From Hymenobacter jejuensis (GTDB lineage: Bacteria; Bacteroidota; Bacteroidia; Cytophagales; Hymenobacteraceae): 64,000 nucleotides of DNA. A program made the position numbers and the translations under genes. The stretch is taken from contig NZ_CP040896.1 of assembly GCF_006337165.1 (NCBI RefSeq), forward strand, positions 1-64,000, written 5' to 3'. The notes beneath the pieces were generated by a model, which saw only the letters and a program-made list of their open reading frames with translations, ran no database searches and was not told the DNA's origin. This document shows positions 8,865 to 19,400 of this stretch, piece by piece (within the stretch, counting starts at the first letter, position 1; the number at the start of each line of letters is the position of its first letter).

Positions 8865-10541
8865 TTACCAGAATACGGTATACAGCGCCGTGATGACGGC
8901 AAAGATGATCATGGAGCCAATGGCAAAGCCGCGGGAGGTTTTGAACATGCTCCGATCGATTTCCAGGCCCTTGGTTTTCTTGCCTTGTGAGTTCTCGATC
9001 AGGCTGATGATGATCATGGCAATGATGCAGAAAACGAACACAAAGCCCATCCGGTCGAGGAACGGGATCTCGTACACGCCTTCTGGGTTCTTGATAGAGA
9101 AACCGAACGGCGCCAGGAAAGACAGGTCTGCAAAGCCCGGCAGGAACTTCAGCACTACCGACAGCAGGAAGCCCCCGATCGTGGCAAACAAGGCCGCGTT
9201 AGCAGTCGTTTTCTTCCAGAAGAAACCGAGGATGAACATAGCAAATATACCCGGCGACACGAAGCCTGTGTATTCCTGAATGTACTGGAAACCGCCTTTT
9301 TTGTCGATGCCCAAGTGAGGAGCGATGATAACGCCCAGGATCATGGCCACTACTACGGCAATTTTTCCGACGATTACGAGGCGCTGCTCGTTGGCTTCCG
9401 GGTTGATTACCTTCTTGTAGATGTCGAGCGTGAAAATGGTAGCGATACTGTTGGCCTTACCCGCCAGCGAAGCTACTACGGCAGCCGTCAGAGCGGCGAA
9501 AGACAAGCCTTTCAGACCTACCGGCAACAAGTTGAGCAGCACCGGATACGCGCGGTCGGGGTTGATTTCGCCGCCCTGCATCATCTCGGTTTGGAACAGG
9601 TTCTGCTTGTAGAGTACGAACGCTGCAATACCCGGCAGCACCACGATAACGGGCATCAAAAGCTTCAGGAAAGCGGCGAATAGCAGGCCAAAACGGGCCG
9701 TGGGCAAGTCAGCACCCAGAGCACGCTGCGTGATGTATTGGTTACAGCCCCAATAGTTGAGGTTTACAATCCACATACCGCCGACGAGCACAGTCAGGCC
9801 CGGCAAGTCCATGTAGTTGGGGTTCGACCGATCGAAGATCATGTGCAAGTGGTCGTTGGCCGCCGTCTTCATGATGGCTAGTCCATTCAACACACCCGAA
9901 GAGCCTTGGTGCTCAGCCACCAGATTCAAGGCCAAATACGTAGTAGCCAGACCACCCAGAATCAGAAAGAACACCTGAATTACGTCCGTAAAACCAATTA
10001 CCCGCATACCGCCCAGGGTAATGAAGATGGCGAAGATGGCCAGCCCGTACATGCAGGCTGTGATGCTGATGCCCGATACGCTGTTGATGGCGATGGCGCC
10101 CAGGTACAGGATAGAAGTCAGGTTTACGACCACATACAGCATCAGCCAGAAAATGGCCATAATCATGGCTACAGTGCTGTTGTAGCGCTGATTAAGGAAC
10201 TGCGGCATCGTGAAAATGTGGTTCTTCAGGTAGATCGGGATGAAGAACACGGCCACAATAATGAGGGTAATGGAGGCCATCCATTCGTAGGTGGCAATGG
10301 CCAGACCCATTTTGAAACCCGAGCCGGCCATACCGACCATTTGCTCGGCCGAGATGTTGGAGGCGATCAGGGAAGACCCGATGGCCCACCACGTCAGCGA
10401 ACCTTCCGCGAGAAAGTAATCTTTGGAATCTTGGGGGCCGGCGTGGGCCAGTTTGCGCCTATAAATCCAGATTCCGTACGTCGATACGATCAGGAAATAG
10501 ACTAGAAAAACAACGTAATCCGCTGTGGCGAGCTGGTTCAT
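8865..10541 (-). CDS. Sodium:solute symporter (SSS family), probable sugar transporter
   Basis: Inner-membrane Na+-coupled uptake carrier. The 558-residue product has about 14 hydrophobic segments, starting with ADYVVFLVYFLIVSTYGIWIYRR, and the SSS features SLIASNISAEQMVGMAGSG (the sodium/sugar motif in TM2) and GGMRVIGFTDVIQVFFLILGG. Length is typical for sugar/Na+ cotransporters. It stands between the GH105 terminator and the esterase run, with its own terminator at 8787-8824, so it is probably a single-gene transcript that imports galacturonate or oligouronides released in the periplasm. The exact substrate cannot be told from sequence. The ATG at 10541 gives the normal N-terminus. Confidence 0.9.
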   Translation of the reverse strand: MNQLATADYVVFLVYFLIVSTYGIWIYRRKLAHAGPQDSKDYFLAEGSLTWWAIGSSLIASNISAEQMVGMAGSGFKMGLAIATYEWMASITLIIVAVFFIPIYLKNHIFTMPQFLNQRYNSTVAMIMAIFWLMLYVVVNLTSILYLGAIAINSVSGISITACMYGLAIFAIFITLGGMRVIGFTDVIQVFFLILGGLATTYLALNLVAEHQGSSGVLNGLAIMKTAANDHLHMIFDRSNPNYMDLPGLTVLVGGMWIVNLNYWGCNQYITQRALGADLPTARFGLLFAAFLKLLMPVIVVLPGIAAFVLYKQNLFQTEMMQGGEINPDRAYPVLLNLLPVGLKGLSFAALTAAVVASLAGKANSIATIFTLDIYKKVINPEANEQRLVIVGKIAVVVAMILGVIIAPHLGIDKKGGFQYIQEYTGFVSPGIFAMFILGFFWKKTTANAALFATIGGFLLSVVLKFLPGFADLSFLAPFGFSIKNPEGVYEIPFLDRMGFVFVFCIIAMIIISLIENSQGKKTKGLEIDRSMFKTSRGFAIGSMIIFAVITALYTVFW

Positions 10542-11045
10542 GATGAGCTGATAAAAGCAGGAAGAAAGGCGGTTGTGGGTTAGAGAAAGGCAGAAATTAC
10601 TCGGTTAACAATCGTTTTAGGCCGACGTCAAGGGCATGACAAATCAGGAGAAAGTTTTACATATGACTAGCCCTGCCGTATTATCAAACAGTATGCACGT
10701 GGAAATATGCAATTCGTGCATCGCCATTATAAGAAGGCAAGAGCAAGTGGTCTGATGGTGGGCAGCAAGTGAAACCAGCATGCATTTGTGATTTGGGAGT
10801 GTAAAATGCTACTTTTTTCTAATTGAAGAGCTAATTATCGCATCTATTCCGATTTGAGCAATCGAGGTTTGAGCCGCCCGCAAATTGGTTTTGGACGGCA
10901 TTGGCTCCAGCAATCGGCAACACCGAGCTTGACAGCTGTTGCGGTAAGCCCGGTGTCGCCCGTAGCGACTGCCTCGGTGGGTGTCCACCAACCAAGCATT
11001 ACAAACCAAAGGAGTACTTCAAAGCAGCAGCAGTTTGCCAAAAAA
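10542..11045. other. Spacer upstream of the symporter
   Basis: About 500 bp without a convincing gene. CAATCGTT followed by TTAGGCCGACG (from 10609) vaguely resembles the pectin-region operator but lacks its dyad, so it is not called. A 65-codon minus-strand frame (10844-11041) begins with a hydrophobic stretch but has only a TTG start and no recognisable motif. Confidence 0.5.
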
Positions 11046-11092
11046 TCGACCCTGCGTAAGTATCTACTAAACAGATACTTACGCAGGGTCGA
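11046..11092 (-). terminator. Strong terminator after GH105 gene
   Basis: Perfect 20-bp inverted repeat (11046-11065 with 11073-11092) around the 7-nt loop ACTAAAC, followed on the minus strand by a run of six T. It closes the susC-susD-GH28-GH105 transcript 26 bp after the last stop. Confidence 0.9.
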
Positions 11093-11118
11093 AACAATGA
11101 TTGTGGCTGTACAACTTC

Positions 11119-13047
11119 CTATTTCCCAGTCTGTTGCAGCAGCCAGGTTGCCAGATCTTTACCGGCATTGAAGTTTTGATACACCGCCGGAATCTTTCGA
11201 CCGTCGGTATACTCGTTGTACAGCCACGGGTCACCCACAGCGAAGACGGTTCCTTTGCCCACCTTCGCCGTAGCCATAATGATGTCGCTGCCCTTGGAAA
11301 CCAACGCTTTAGCGGTGCCCTGCGTGCTTATAGGTGCCAGCTCCTTGATATAAGCTGCTTTCGTGTTCTTGAAAATGGCATTGCCGGCCGGAATATCCAC
11401 GCGGCCTTGCTCAAACTGATTGCCCTGCACCATGTTCAGGCTTTTGGGCACGAAGCTCATTCCGAAAGCTTTGGCTAATTCGTTGAAGTGCGGAATCTCG
11501 CAGTTAGAGGTGTCGTTGGCCATCAATACCAAGGTCCCTCCGGCTTTTACCCAATCGCTAACGGCCTTTACGTCAGCCGCTTGCACAAAATTAGGCTTGG
11601 GCGATTCCTTTTTGGAGTCGGGGTCTACGATGATGTACACGTCCACGCCTTTCAGAGAAGCCGCCGTAGGCGCGGTAGGCACCATTACGGTTTTGGCGCC
11701 GAGATCACGAAACTGGTTGCCCCAGAAGTAGAAGCCGCCGTGCGTGCGCTCGTCCCAGGTGTAGTGCCAGGTTTCCTCCTGTCCGCTTAGCGGATTTTTG
11801 CGCACCTCGTGGTTGAAATAGTTATCCACGGCTACGGTTTTGCCTTTGCCCACGCCCTGTTCGGCCGCGATTTCCATTTCGGTGCTCGCCAATATGAACG
11901 GTCCCACGCCCTTCAAGTCGTTCTTGCGCAGGGGCTCGCTGAGGTAGTATTCGAAGCTGCCATCGCGGTACGGGGTGCCGCCGAGGCCGCCTACACTCAC
12001 GGTGCCGTTGAAGGCCAGCCCACCATCGGCTTCGGTTGCCACGAAGGTTTTCAGCAGGCCGTCGTAGCCTTTTTGGGCCACGGCCATGTATTTTTTGTCG
12101 AGGTAGCCCATACGCACACCTTTGGCCAGCATGTACACAAACATGCTGCTGCCCGAAGCTTCGGCGTAGTTGCCCTTGCGCGTGGCCTGGTCCACGACCA
12201 ACGACCAAGTACCGGTTTTGGGGTCTTGGTACTTCGCCAGCACGGGTGCCAGGCGCTGCACATCCTTGATGAGTTGGGCGCGCTGCGGATGATTGGCCGG
12301 GAAGTAATCCAGCACATCTACCAGCGCCATCGCGTACCAGCCCATTCCGCGGTCCCAGAAGTTGGGCGACTGCCCGGTTTGCTTGTTGGCCCACTTCTGC
12401 TCACGGCTTTCGTCGTAGCCGTGGTACATCAGGCCGGTTTTGGGGTCGACCAAGTTTTTCTCGACCAGCGCAAACTGTTTGGCTACGTCATCGAAGCCCT
12501 GCGGCTGATTGAAAACCTTGCTGTATTCGGCGTAAAACGGCTCGGCCATGTACAAGCCATCCAGCCACATCTGGTTGGGATAAATCTTCTTGTGCCAGAA
12601 GCCGCCAGCTTTGGTACGCGGCTGACCATCAAGCTGTTTGCGCAGCAGCTGAGCTGCCTTCTGGTACTTTTCATTCCCCGGCAACGACACCTGGCTGAGC
12701 GTGAGCAGGGCGTGGCCGGTGGTGAGGTTGTCGAGGTTATAATCTTCCAGTTTATAGGTGCGAATGGTGCCGTCGGGCTGCACAAACAAGTCCAAGTCCT
12801 TCGTGATATAGGTGAAATACTTGCCGTCGCCGGTGCGGTTCCAAACGCGCTCCAACGCCTTCAGCATCAGCCCTTGCTCGTAGTCCCAACGCACCGTTTT
12901 GCGCGTGCCGATCATGATTGAATCGGGGTGCCACGAGATGAAGGCATCGGCCATGCGCTGCGACATGGGCCGCTGCTGCGCCGAAAGCTCAGGGCTGGCC
13001 GTCAGCAAGCTGAGCAGAAGGCCGCTGGAAAGAAATACCTTTTTCAT
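11119..13047 (-). CDS. GH105 unsaturated glucuronyl/galacturonyl hydrolase with C-terminal DUF4350-like domain
   Basis: Two-part secreted protein of 642 residues. After the signal peptide MKKVFLSSGLLLSLLTASPELSAQ, residues about 30-380 form the GH105/GH88 (alpha/alpha)6 domain: TTGHALLTLSQ, MWLDGLYMAEPFYAEY with the conserved Asp, and WDRGMGWYAMALVDVLDYFP. This domain removes the 4,5-unsaturated uronic acid left by pectin or rhamnogalacturonan lyases. Residues about 390-642 resemble DUF4350/ThuA-like Rossmann domains (VDVYIIVDPDSKK, WVKAGGTLVLMAND, GKGTVFAVGDPWLYNEY). The ATG at 13047 is preferred to an in-frame TTG at 13065. It follows GH28 by 39 bp and ends at a strong terminator. The role of the C-terminal domain is unknown. 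Confidence 0.9.
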   Translation of the reverse strand: MKKVFLSSGLLLSLLTASPELSAQQRPMSQRMADAFISWHPDSIMIGTRKTVRWDYEQGLMLKALERVWNRTGDGKYFTYITKDLDLFVQPDGTIRTYKLEDYNLDNLTTGHALLTLSQVSLPGNEKYQKAAQLLRKQLDGQPRTKAGGFWHKKIYPNQMWLDGLYMAEPFYAEYSKVFNQPQGFDDVAKQFALVEKNLVDPKTGLMYHGYDESREQKWANKQTGQSPNFWDRGMGWYAMALVDVLDYFPANHPQRAQLIKDVQRLAPVLAKYQDPKTGTWSLVVDQATRKGNYAEASGSSMFVYMLAKGVRMGYLDKKYMAVAQKGYDGLLKTFVATEADGGLAFNGTVSVGGLGGTPYRDGSFEYYLSEPLRKNDLKGVGPFILASTEMEIAAEQGVGKGKTVAVDNYFNHEVRKNPLSGQEETWHYTWDERTHGGFYFWGNQFRDLGAKTVMVPTAPTAASLKGVDVYIIVDPDSKKESPKPNFVQAADVKAVSDWVKAGGTLVLMANDTSNCEIPHFNELAKAFGMSFVPKSLNMVQGNQFEQGRVDIPAGNAIFKNTKAAYIKELAPISTQGTAKALVSKGSDIIMATAKVGKGTVFAVGDPWLYNEYTDGRKIPAVYQNFNAGKDLATWLLQQTGK

Positions 13048-13072
13048 CAAATATCTGATTATCAATTATTTG
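13048..13072. repeat. 25-nt near-palindromic element between GH28 and GH105
   Basis: One of the best matches: CAAATATCTGATT then ATCAATTATTTG. It directly abuts the GH105 ATG and ends 14 bp beyond the GH28 stop. Confidence 0.55.
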
Positions 13073-13086
13073 CCAAACTATGCGTT

Positions 13087-14739
13087 CTAGCGTAGGCTCA
13101 GTACTTTTTTGGAAACTTTATCGCCCAGCTCCAGCTCTTTTTTAGCTTTCGAGCGGTCGGTGTTCACGAGTTTGATGTTCTTGGCGCGGTCGCCGGTGAT
13201 GCGCATCAGCAGCTCGGCACCAGGCGTGTAGTGAATGTTATCCAAGGTAATGTCTTTGCTGTTCTGGACTTCCAACACCGGCTTGGTTTCCGTAGAAAGC
13301 AGCGTCACATTCTTGAGGCGAATGTTCTCGGCCTCGATGCATAAAAGGCCTTTTTTGCTCTGTAACACCGCATTTTCGATGGAAATGTCCTTGATGGGCA
13401 TTTCGGGCAGGCCGCGCACCATGATGCCGGTTTCGGCGCCGTTGCAGGTGACGTTTTTGATTTCGATGTGTCGGAACTGGGGCGTGCCTTCGTTCAACGG
13501 CTCGGGCTTGATGACAGGCGGCGCCGTCGATTCGCCCGCCAGCGGCACGGGGTCTTTGGCCATGTAGTACATGTCAAAGATAATTGCCTGACCTACAATA
13601 TCTTTCATGTCGATGTTATCGATAAAGATGTTCTCCACTACCCCACCGCGTCCGCGAGCCGCCTTGAAGCGCAGGCCCACGTCGGTGCCCATAAACGTGC
13701 AGTTGGAGACGTAGAGATTGCGCGCCCCGCCCGACATTTCCGAGCCGATCACGAAGCCGCCGTGCGCGTGGTATACTTTGGTATCGCGGATGATGAAATT
13801 CTCGGTCGGCATGCCGCGCTTGCGCCCCTGTTCGTCGCGGCCCGATTTGATGCAGATGCCGTCGTCGCCCACATCGAACGAGCAGCCTTCGATGATGCCA
13901 TTCTTGCAGGACTCGAGGTCGATGGCATCGGTGTTTTGCCCGTATTCGGGGTTGAGCACGGTTACGTTGCGTACCGTAATGTCCTCACTCATAAGCGGAT
14001 GCAACGACCACGCCGGCGAGTTCTGAAACGTCACGCCTTCCAGCAGAATGCGTTTGCTCTTGGCCAAAACCAGCATATCGGGCCGCAGGAAATCCTTGAT
14101 ATTTTCAAAGTCCTTCACATCCTGCCCAGGCTTGAGGTAGAAAGCCTCCGTGATCGTGGAGCCTTTCAGCGCCTGTGCCGACGGGTACCAAGTGTCTTTT
14201 TTGTCGTTCACCACGCCGCCGCCATCTACCAAGCGTTTCCACTGCGTTTCGGTCAGCTTGCTCTTCTTCACAGCCCGCCACGTTGCCCCAGCGCCATCGA
14301 ATACACCTTGGCCTGTAACGGCGATGTTTTCGAGGTTTTCGCCGTAGATCAGGGCTTGGTTACGCACGGCATCTACGCCCTCCCAGCTAGTCTTAATCAG
14401 GTGGTAATCTGCGTGTTGATCACTGAACTGTACCAACGCTCCTTTGGCCAGGTGCAAGTTCACGTTGTTGCGCATCTCAAGGCCAGCGGTCACCCAATGG
14501 CCGCGCGGCACCAATACCACTCCGCCGCCTGCTTTGCTGCACGCATCAATGGCTTGCTGAATGGCGGTGTTTTTGGTAAGGCCATCGGGTATCGCGCCAA
14601 ACTTGGTGATGTTGACAGTATCCTTGCGGAACTCCGGAACCTTGACGGTAGGCAAATTAGGCGTGGTGCCCGCTGAAGCCGTTGTGAGGGCAAAGCAGCC
14701 GCCCAAGACCAGCAACGCAGAGGAAAGGGAAGTTTTCAT
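13087..14739 (-). CDS. Secreted GH28 polygalacturonase-family enzyme
   Basis: Inverting glycosidase of the pectin-degrading parallel beta-helix family. The 550-residue product has a signal peptide ending ATASAG-like (about residue 24), the N-terminal helix cap NITKFGAIPDGLTKNTAIQQAIDAC, the catalytic regions NTDAIDLESC and VGDDGICIKSG (Asp residues), HGGFVIGSEMSGG (His) and, in place of the canonical RIK, FKAARGRGG. It is longer than simple polygalacturonases (about 380-450), as is common for Bacteroidota GH28 proteins, some of which are exo-acting or attack rhamnogalacturonan. Third gene of the susC-susD-GH28-GH105 run. Family sure; endo or exo mode undecided. Confidence 0.93.
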   Translation of the reverse strand: MKTSLSSALLVLGGCFALTTASAGTTPNLPTVKVPEFRKDTVNITKFGAIPDGLTKNTAIQQAIDACSKAGGGVVLVPRGHWVTAGLEMRNNVNLHLAKGALVQFSDQHADYHLIKTSWEGVDAVRNQALIYGENLENIAVTGQGVFDGAGATWRAVKKSKLTETQWKRLVDGGGVVNDKKDTWYPSAQALKGSTITEAFYLKPGQDVKDFENIKDFLRPDMLVLAKSKRILLEGVTFQNSPAWSLHPLMSEDITVRNVTVLNPEYGQNTDAIDLESCKNGIIEGCSFDVGDDGICIKSGRDEQGRKRGMPTENFIIRDTKVYHAHGGFVIGSEMSGGARNLYVSNCTFMGTDVGLRFKAARGRGGVVENIFIDNIDMKDIVGQAIIFDMYYMAKDPVPLAGESTAPPVIKPEPLNEGTPQFRHIEIKNVTCNGAETGIMVRGLPEMPIKDISIENAVLQSKKGLLCIEAENIRLKNVTLLSTETKPVLEVQNSKDITLDNIHYTPGAELLMRITGDRAKNIKLVNTDRSKAKKELELGDKVSKKVLSLR

Positions 14740-14793
14740 GGAGAAAAGAAAAAGCCTGCCCGGCGTTAAACCAGGCAGACCAGAGAAGATAAA

Positions 14794-16446
14794 TTAGTTG
14801 TAACCAGGATTTTGCGTAAAGTCCGCTTTATTCTGAATCGCGTCCAGTTGGCGTTGCGGTATGGGCCGTAGCGTGTGGTAATCCTGAATATTGGCGCCGG
14901 CTTCGGGGTTGTATTTGCGTACCCGCTCGACCAGCTTGTTGGTGCGTTTCAGGTCAAACCACCGCAACTGCTCGCCGGCCAACTCGCGCGCCCGCTCGTC
15001 CAGAATAAAGTCCAGGCTCAAGTCCGAAGCCGTGATTAGCATATCCTTTTCCTTGCCCGGAATGGCGGCGCGCTGCCGCACCTGATTGATGCGTTCCAGG
15101 GCTTTCGTCGTGTTGCCCTGCTTGAATGCGGCTTCCGCCGATACCAGATACACGTCGGCCAACCGGATTACATACGCGTCGCGGGCGCTTTGCTCCTCCG
15201 CTACCGTGGGCCGGGTTGGGTCGTCAAACTTCTTTAGGCACACATAGTGCAACCGGTCGCCGGCCGCCGCGCCGTTGGCTTTGTACACTTTGCTTTGGTC
15301 CCAGGTGCGGTACTTTTTGCTAGCCTGCACACTGGCCGGAATGATGTATTTAGAAGCGAAAACAGCCGTGTCGCCCACCTTGATGCCCGCCGTAGCCGAG
15401 TTGTTGGCAATCCAGACCGTTTTAAACGAGGCGGCGTAGCGCGAATCAATTTTCTCGTTGAACAGATTCAGCAGGAACAGCGACGGCATGTAGCGGTTGA
15501 ACGGGCGACCGTTGGCGATGTCACGGGTCATGCCGGGCTGGTCGTCGTACTTCATCGTCCAGAGCAGATGGCCGTTGTTGGCGCCGCGCGGGTGACCATC
15601 GGGATACAAAGTGGCATCCACGCGGTCGTTGAGGTTCAGGTCTTTGGAGTAGTTGACGGCCCAGACGATCTCTTTGTTCTCCAGATTCGTCATCGACCAC
15701 AAATCGGCGTATTTGGGCTGCAACGCGAATGTGTAACCCGTAATTACCTTTTCTGCTAAGTCGCCGGCTTCTTTGTTTTGGCCGCGAGTGAGGTACATCT
15801 TCGCCAAGAAAGCCTCAGCGGCGGGCTTGGTCACGCGGCCATAATCGGTAGTTGTAGCAGGTAGGTTGGCCGTTGCAACCGTCAGATCCTCAAATATTTG
15901 CTTGTAGAAAGTTTCTATTGGCGTTTTGTTGGCAGTGGTCTGCACGCCTTCGGTAGGCTCGGTGGTGAAGTGCACGCCACCCCACGTTTCGACGATGTGC
16001 CAGTAATAAAAAGCCCGCAGGAAACGCAGTTCGCCCTCGCGGATCTTCTGCTGCGCATCGCTCATTCCCGACTGGCCTATGCGTTTGATCCCCGCATTGC
16101 ACACGTTCACGGCCGCATAGAGCCGCCCCCACTCCGTATCAACGTCTTTCTGGTTGGATTGCAGGTTGGACGTATAGTCGGTCAGCTCGGGATATACGTC
16201 GCCGGCACCGCGCAGCCACAAATCGGTGCCCAGTTCCGACAGAGCATAGCCATCCTCTTTGCCATACCACCAGCGCGTGTAGGAATAGGCTGCGTTCACC
16301 AGTGTTTCGAAGCCAGCGGGCGTCGTATAGACGTTTTCAGCCGTGAGGCCCGATGGATTGTATTCGTCTAGCTGCTTGTCGCAGGCCGTGGAAAGTACCG
16401 TGAGCAAGCTGGCTGTCAAGACTAATTTGATCGTTGAAGACTTCAT
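14794..16446 (-). CDS. susD: SusD/RagB-type starch-binding-like outer-membrane lipoprotein
   Basis: Surface glycan-binding lid for the SusC pore encoded just upstream (27 bp gap). The 550-residue product is a lipoprotein: lipobox LSTAC with the acylated Cys at residue 22. It has the family N-terminus LDEYNPSGLTAENVYTTPAGFETLVNAAYSY, TPR-like helices in the middle (AEAFLAKMYLTRGQNKEAGDLAEKVI), and the C-terminal SusD region FILDERARELAGEQLRWFDLKRT ending in ...NPGYN. Length is typical. Co-transcription with SusC and the position above GH28 and GH105 point to pectic oligosaccharides as ligand. Confidence 0.95.
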   Translation of the reverse strand: MKSSTIKLVLTASLLTVLSTACDKQLDEYNPSGLTAENVYTTPAGFETLVNAAYSYTRWWYGKEDGYALSELGTDLWLRGAGDVYPELTDYTSNLQSNQKDVDTEWGRLYAAVNVCNAGIKRIGQSGMSDAQQKIREGELRFLRAFYYWHIVETWGGVHFTTEPTEGVQTTANKTPIETFYKQIFEDLTVATANLPATTTDYGRVTKPAAEAFLAKMYLTRGQNKEAGDLAEKVITGYTFALQPKYADLWSMTNLENKEIVWAVNYSKDLNLNDRVDATLYPDGHPRGANNGHLLWTMKYDDQPGMTRDIANGRPFNRYMPSLFLLNLFNEKIDSRYAASFKTVWIANNSATAGIKVGDTAVFASKYIIPASVQASKKYRTWDQSKVYKANGAAAGDRLHYVCLKKFDDPTRPTVAEEQSARDAYVIRLADVYLVSAEAAFKQGNTTKALERINQVRQRAAIPGKEKDMLITASDLSLDFILDERARELAGEQLRWFDLKRTNKLVERVRKYNPEAGANIQDYHTLRPIPQRQLDAIQNKADFTQNPGYN

Positions 16447-16451
16447 TTTAG

Positions 16452-16476
16452 TATCTATTTGATTATCAACGATTTA
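16452..16476. repeat. 25-nt near-palindromic element overlapping susC stop
   Basis: Core TATTTGA-TTATCAA; it reaches into the stop codon of the upstream susC gene (TAA at 16474-16476) and ends 6 bp before the susD ATG. Confidence 0.55.
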
Positions 16477-19400
16477 GAAATTAATGTTAATTCCAGCAGT
16501 CAGCACCCGCGGAATAGGATTCGACAGCGCGGCCGTGTTGGAAGGCGCAGCCGAAGCGTTGGTAAGGCCCGTGCTGGGCGGGCCTGCTACGGCAGCGGCG
16601 GCCCGTTCGGGATCGTAGTCTTTGATGTGGCTGAACGTTGCCAGGTTCTTTCCTTGCACGTACACCCGCACCGAAGACATCGAGAATTTCTGCAGGAAAG
16701 CGGCCGGAATGTTATAGCCCAACGTTACGGCGCGCAACTTTAGATAAGAGCCATCGCGGTACGATAACGTGCTGAAATACTGCATGCTACTCTTCGACAC
16801 ACTGGCATCTGGCCGGGGGTAGCTGTTAGTTGGGTTTTCGGGTGTCCAGTAGTCCTGCTTCGAGCTGTTTTCGATGCCTTGGGGGTCGAATATCTGGTTG
16901 TATTCGTAGTTGAGCATCTGGCCGTAGCGCGCAAACCACTGCAACGACAAGTCGAAGCCTTTGTAGCTGAAATCGTTGCTGAAGCTGGCGTTCCATTTCG
17001 GCAGGGCCGAACCCAGAATCTTGCGGTCGGCCGGCGTGATTTTGCCGTCGCCGTCTTGGTCCTTCACTTTGATCTGGCCGGGTTTCTGACTGAAGGTTTT
17101 AGCTAAATCGGCCTCGGCAGTCTGCCAGATGCCAATCTTTTCGTAGTCGTAAAACACGCGCGTGGGCGAGCCAATGAACCAGCCGTTGGCAATGTCATTG
17201 GCTTCGGTGGCCAGCGACACGATCTTCTCTTGGTTCTTAAACCAGCTAGCCTGCACGTTCCATTTGAAATCCTGCTTGTCGATAACGCGTGCGTTCAGGC
17301 CTAGCTCGATGCCACGGTTCTGGGTTTTGCCGATGTTCTGAGTGATATACCCTACCCCAGAAGTCATTGGCAGAAAGCGATTTAGCAAAAGACCACCTTC
17401 TTCGCCCGTAATCCAGTTTTTGATGCCAGCGTTGGTCTGGTACACATCCACCGAGCCCGAAAGCCGGTTTTGCAGGAAGGCAAAGTCGAGGCCAATGTTC
17501 GCCGTGCCCGACAATTCCCAGCCCAAGGCGTTGTTGCCAATACGCGAGCTGAATGCGTAGCCCGGTGCCGAAGTTTCGCCATACCCAAACGGAATGCGTG
17601 TAAGTACTGATTGCGACGAATAAGGCGGAATATCATAGTTGCCAGCGATGCCGTAGCTGGTGCGCAGCTTCAAGTCCGACAGCACCGAGATATCCTTCAT
17701 GAAGTCTTCTTCGATGATGCGCCAAGCCACCGCCGCCGATGGGAAAAATGCCCATTTATTGCCTGCAGCCAGCTTCGAAGAGCCGTCTTCCCGGCCGGTC
17801 AACGTCACGAGGTAGCGACTTTTGTAGTTGTATTGCACCCGCCCCGCAAATGAGATCAGCTTGCTGTTCTGGTAGGCGCTGTTGATGCCCAACTGTTGGC
17901 TGGCGTTGCCCAGCGCGTAATAAAGCTGCGAAGCCAGCAGCTGGTTAGCCCCTTGGGCCCGCGAAGTTTCGGTGTTGAACGTGAGCAGCGACGTGATGCC
18001 CGTTACCGTCAGGGAGTGGTCGCCGAAGGTTTTGGTGTAGTTCAGAATGTTTTCCCAGCTCCAGTTGGTGTCATACTGCGTGCCGTACGACGACAGCGGC
18101 ACCGAGCCGGCGCGGTCTACAGTATTGGAACCCAGATAAATACCCGTGCGGGAGTTCGACAGCGTCAGGCCCAGGTTCGACCGCAGGCTCAAGCCCGGCA
18201 CAATCTGATAATCAACATAAGCGGTTGTGAATGTGCGCGTCGTGCGGGCGTTGTTTTGGTAGTTGCCGGCTACTTCGTCCGAAAGCGGGTTGATGTCTTT
18301 GCCGTTGTTCGGGAATACCACCACGTTGCCGTTTTCATCGTAGGGTGCGCCCAACGGATCAATTTTATTGGCAATGTTTAGTGGGTCGCGACGGGCATTT
18401 TGGTTGAAATACGTTAGCTGGTTCTGCAAGCCAATCTTTACTTTGTCGTTGATGGCCTGGTCGATGTTGAAGCGCAAGGAATACCGGTTTAGGTTGTCCA
18501 TGCGCAGAATGCCTTGCTCGTTATAGAAGTCGAAGGAAGTGTAGAACTTGGTCTTCTCCGACCCACCCGAAACCCCCACTTGGTGTTCCTGCTGCGTGCC
18601 TTTTTTCAGGAATAAGCTTGGCCAGTCGTAGCCTGTGCCACCCGCGGCAATCGTTGCGGCGTCGGCTGGCGTGAAGATTTTGGCGTCGTCGGCGGGGCTG
18701 CTCCACAAACCAGTGGTGCGGTTGGCTTCCCGCTTCTGGGCGATGTAGCCTGTTCCATCGTTGACGTGCGGATAATAAATAGCTTCCGTTTGGCCAATGT
18801 AGGAGTTTACAGAAACGCGCGTCTTACCAGCGGCGCCGCGCTTGGTGGTCACGATAATGACGCCGTTGGCTCCGCGTGAACCGTAAATAGCCGTGGAAGC
18901 TGCGTCTTTCAGCACCTCCATCGACTGAATATCATTGGGGTTAATGTCTTGTATAGAAGTGTATTGTACGCCATCTACCACGAATAACGGACCGTTGTTG
19001 GCCGTCAGGGAGCGGTTGCCGCGCACGGTTACGTTCACTCCTGCACCGGTGGCACCGCTGCTGCGCGTAATATCTACGCCCGGCAATCGGCCCTGCAATG
19101 ATTCCATTACGTTGGCGGAAGGCGTTTTCTTAATGTCCTCAGGGTTTACCGAAACAATAGAGCCGGTTACATCACTCTTCTTCACCTCACCGTAGCCGAT
19201 CACAACTACTTCATCCAAAGCTTTCTGGTCGGTTTTCAGCTTCACGCTCAGAGTAGTTTTATCGCCTACACTGATCGTTTCAGTGATGTAGCCCACGTAG
19301 CTGAGCACCAGAGTAGCATTGTCGGGCACGCTGAGTGAGAAGTTGCCGGTGCCATCGGTGCCCGTGCCAATCGTGGTGTTTTTTACCACAACCGTTACGC

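Noticed and set aside
10609..10630. Fourth copy of the pectin operator before the symporter
   Set aside because: Only CAATCGTT matches; the dyad is absent.
10844..11041. Small minus-strand frame beginning MANCCCFEVLLWFVMLG
   Set aside because: Needs a TTG start, lies directly after a strong terminator, and has no motif; the hydrophobic start is not enough.
11809..14676. Plus-strand frames of 370 and 402 codons opposite GH105 and GH28
   Set aside because: Shadows of well-supported enzymes; no domain of their own.
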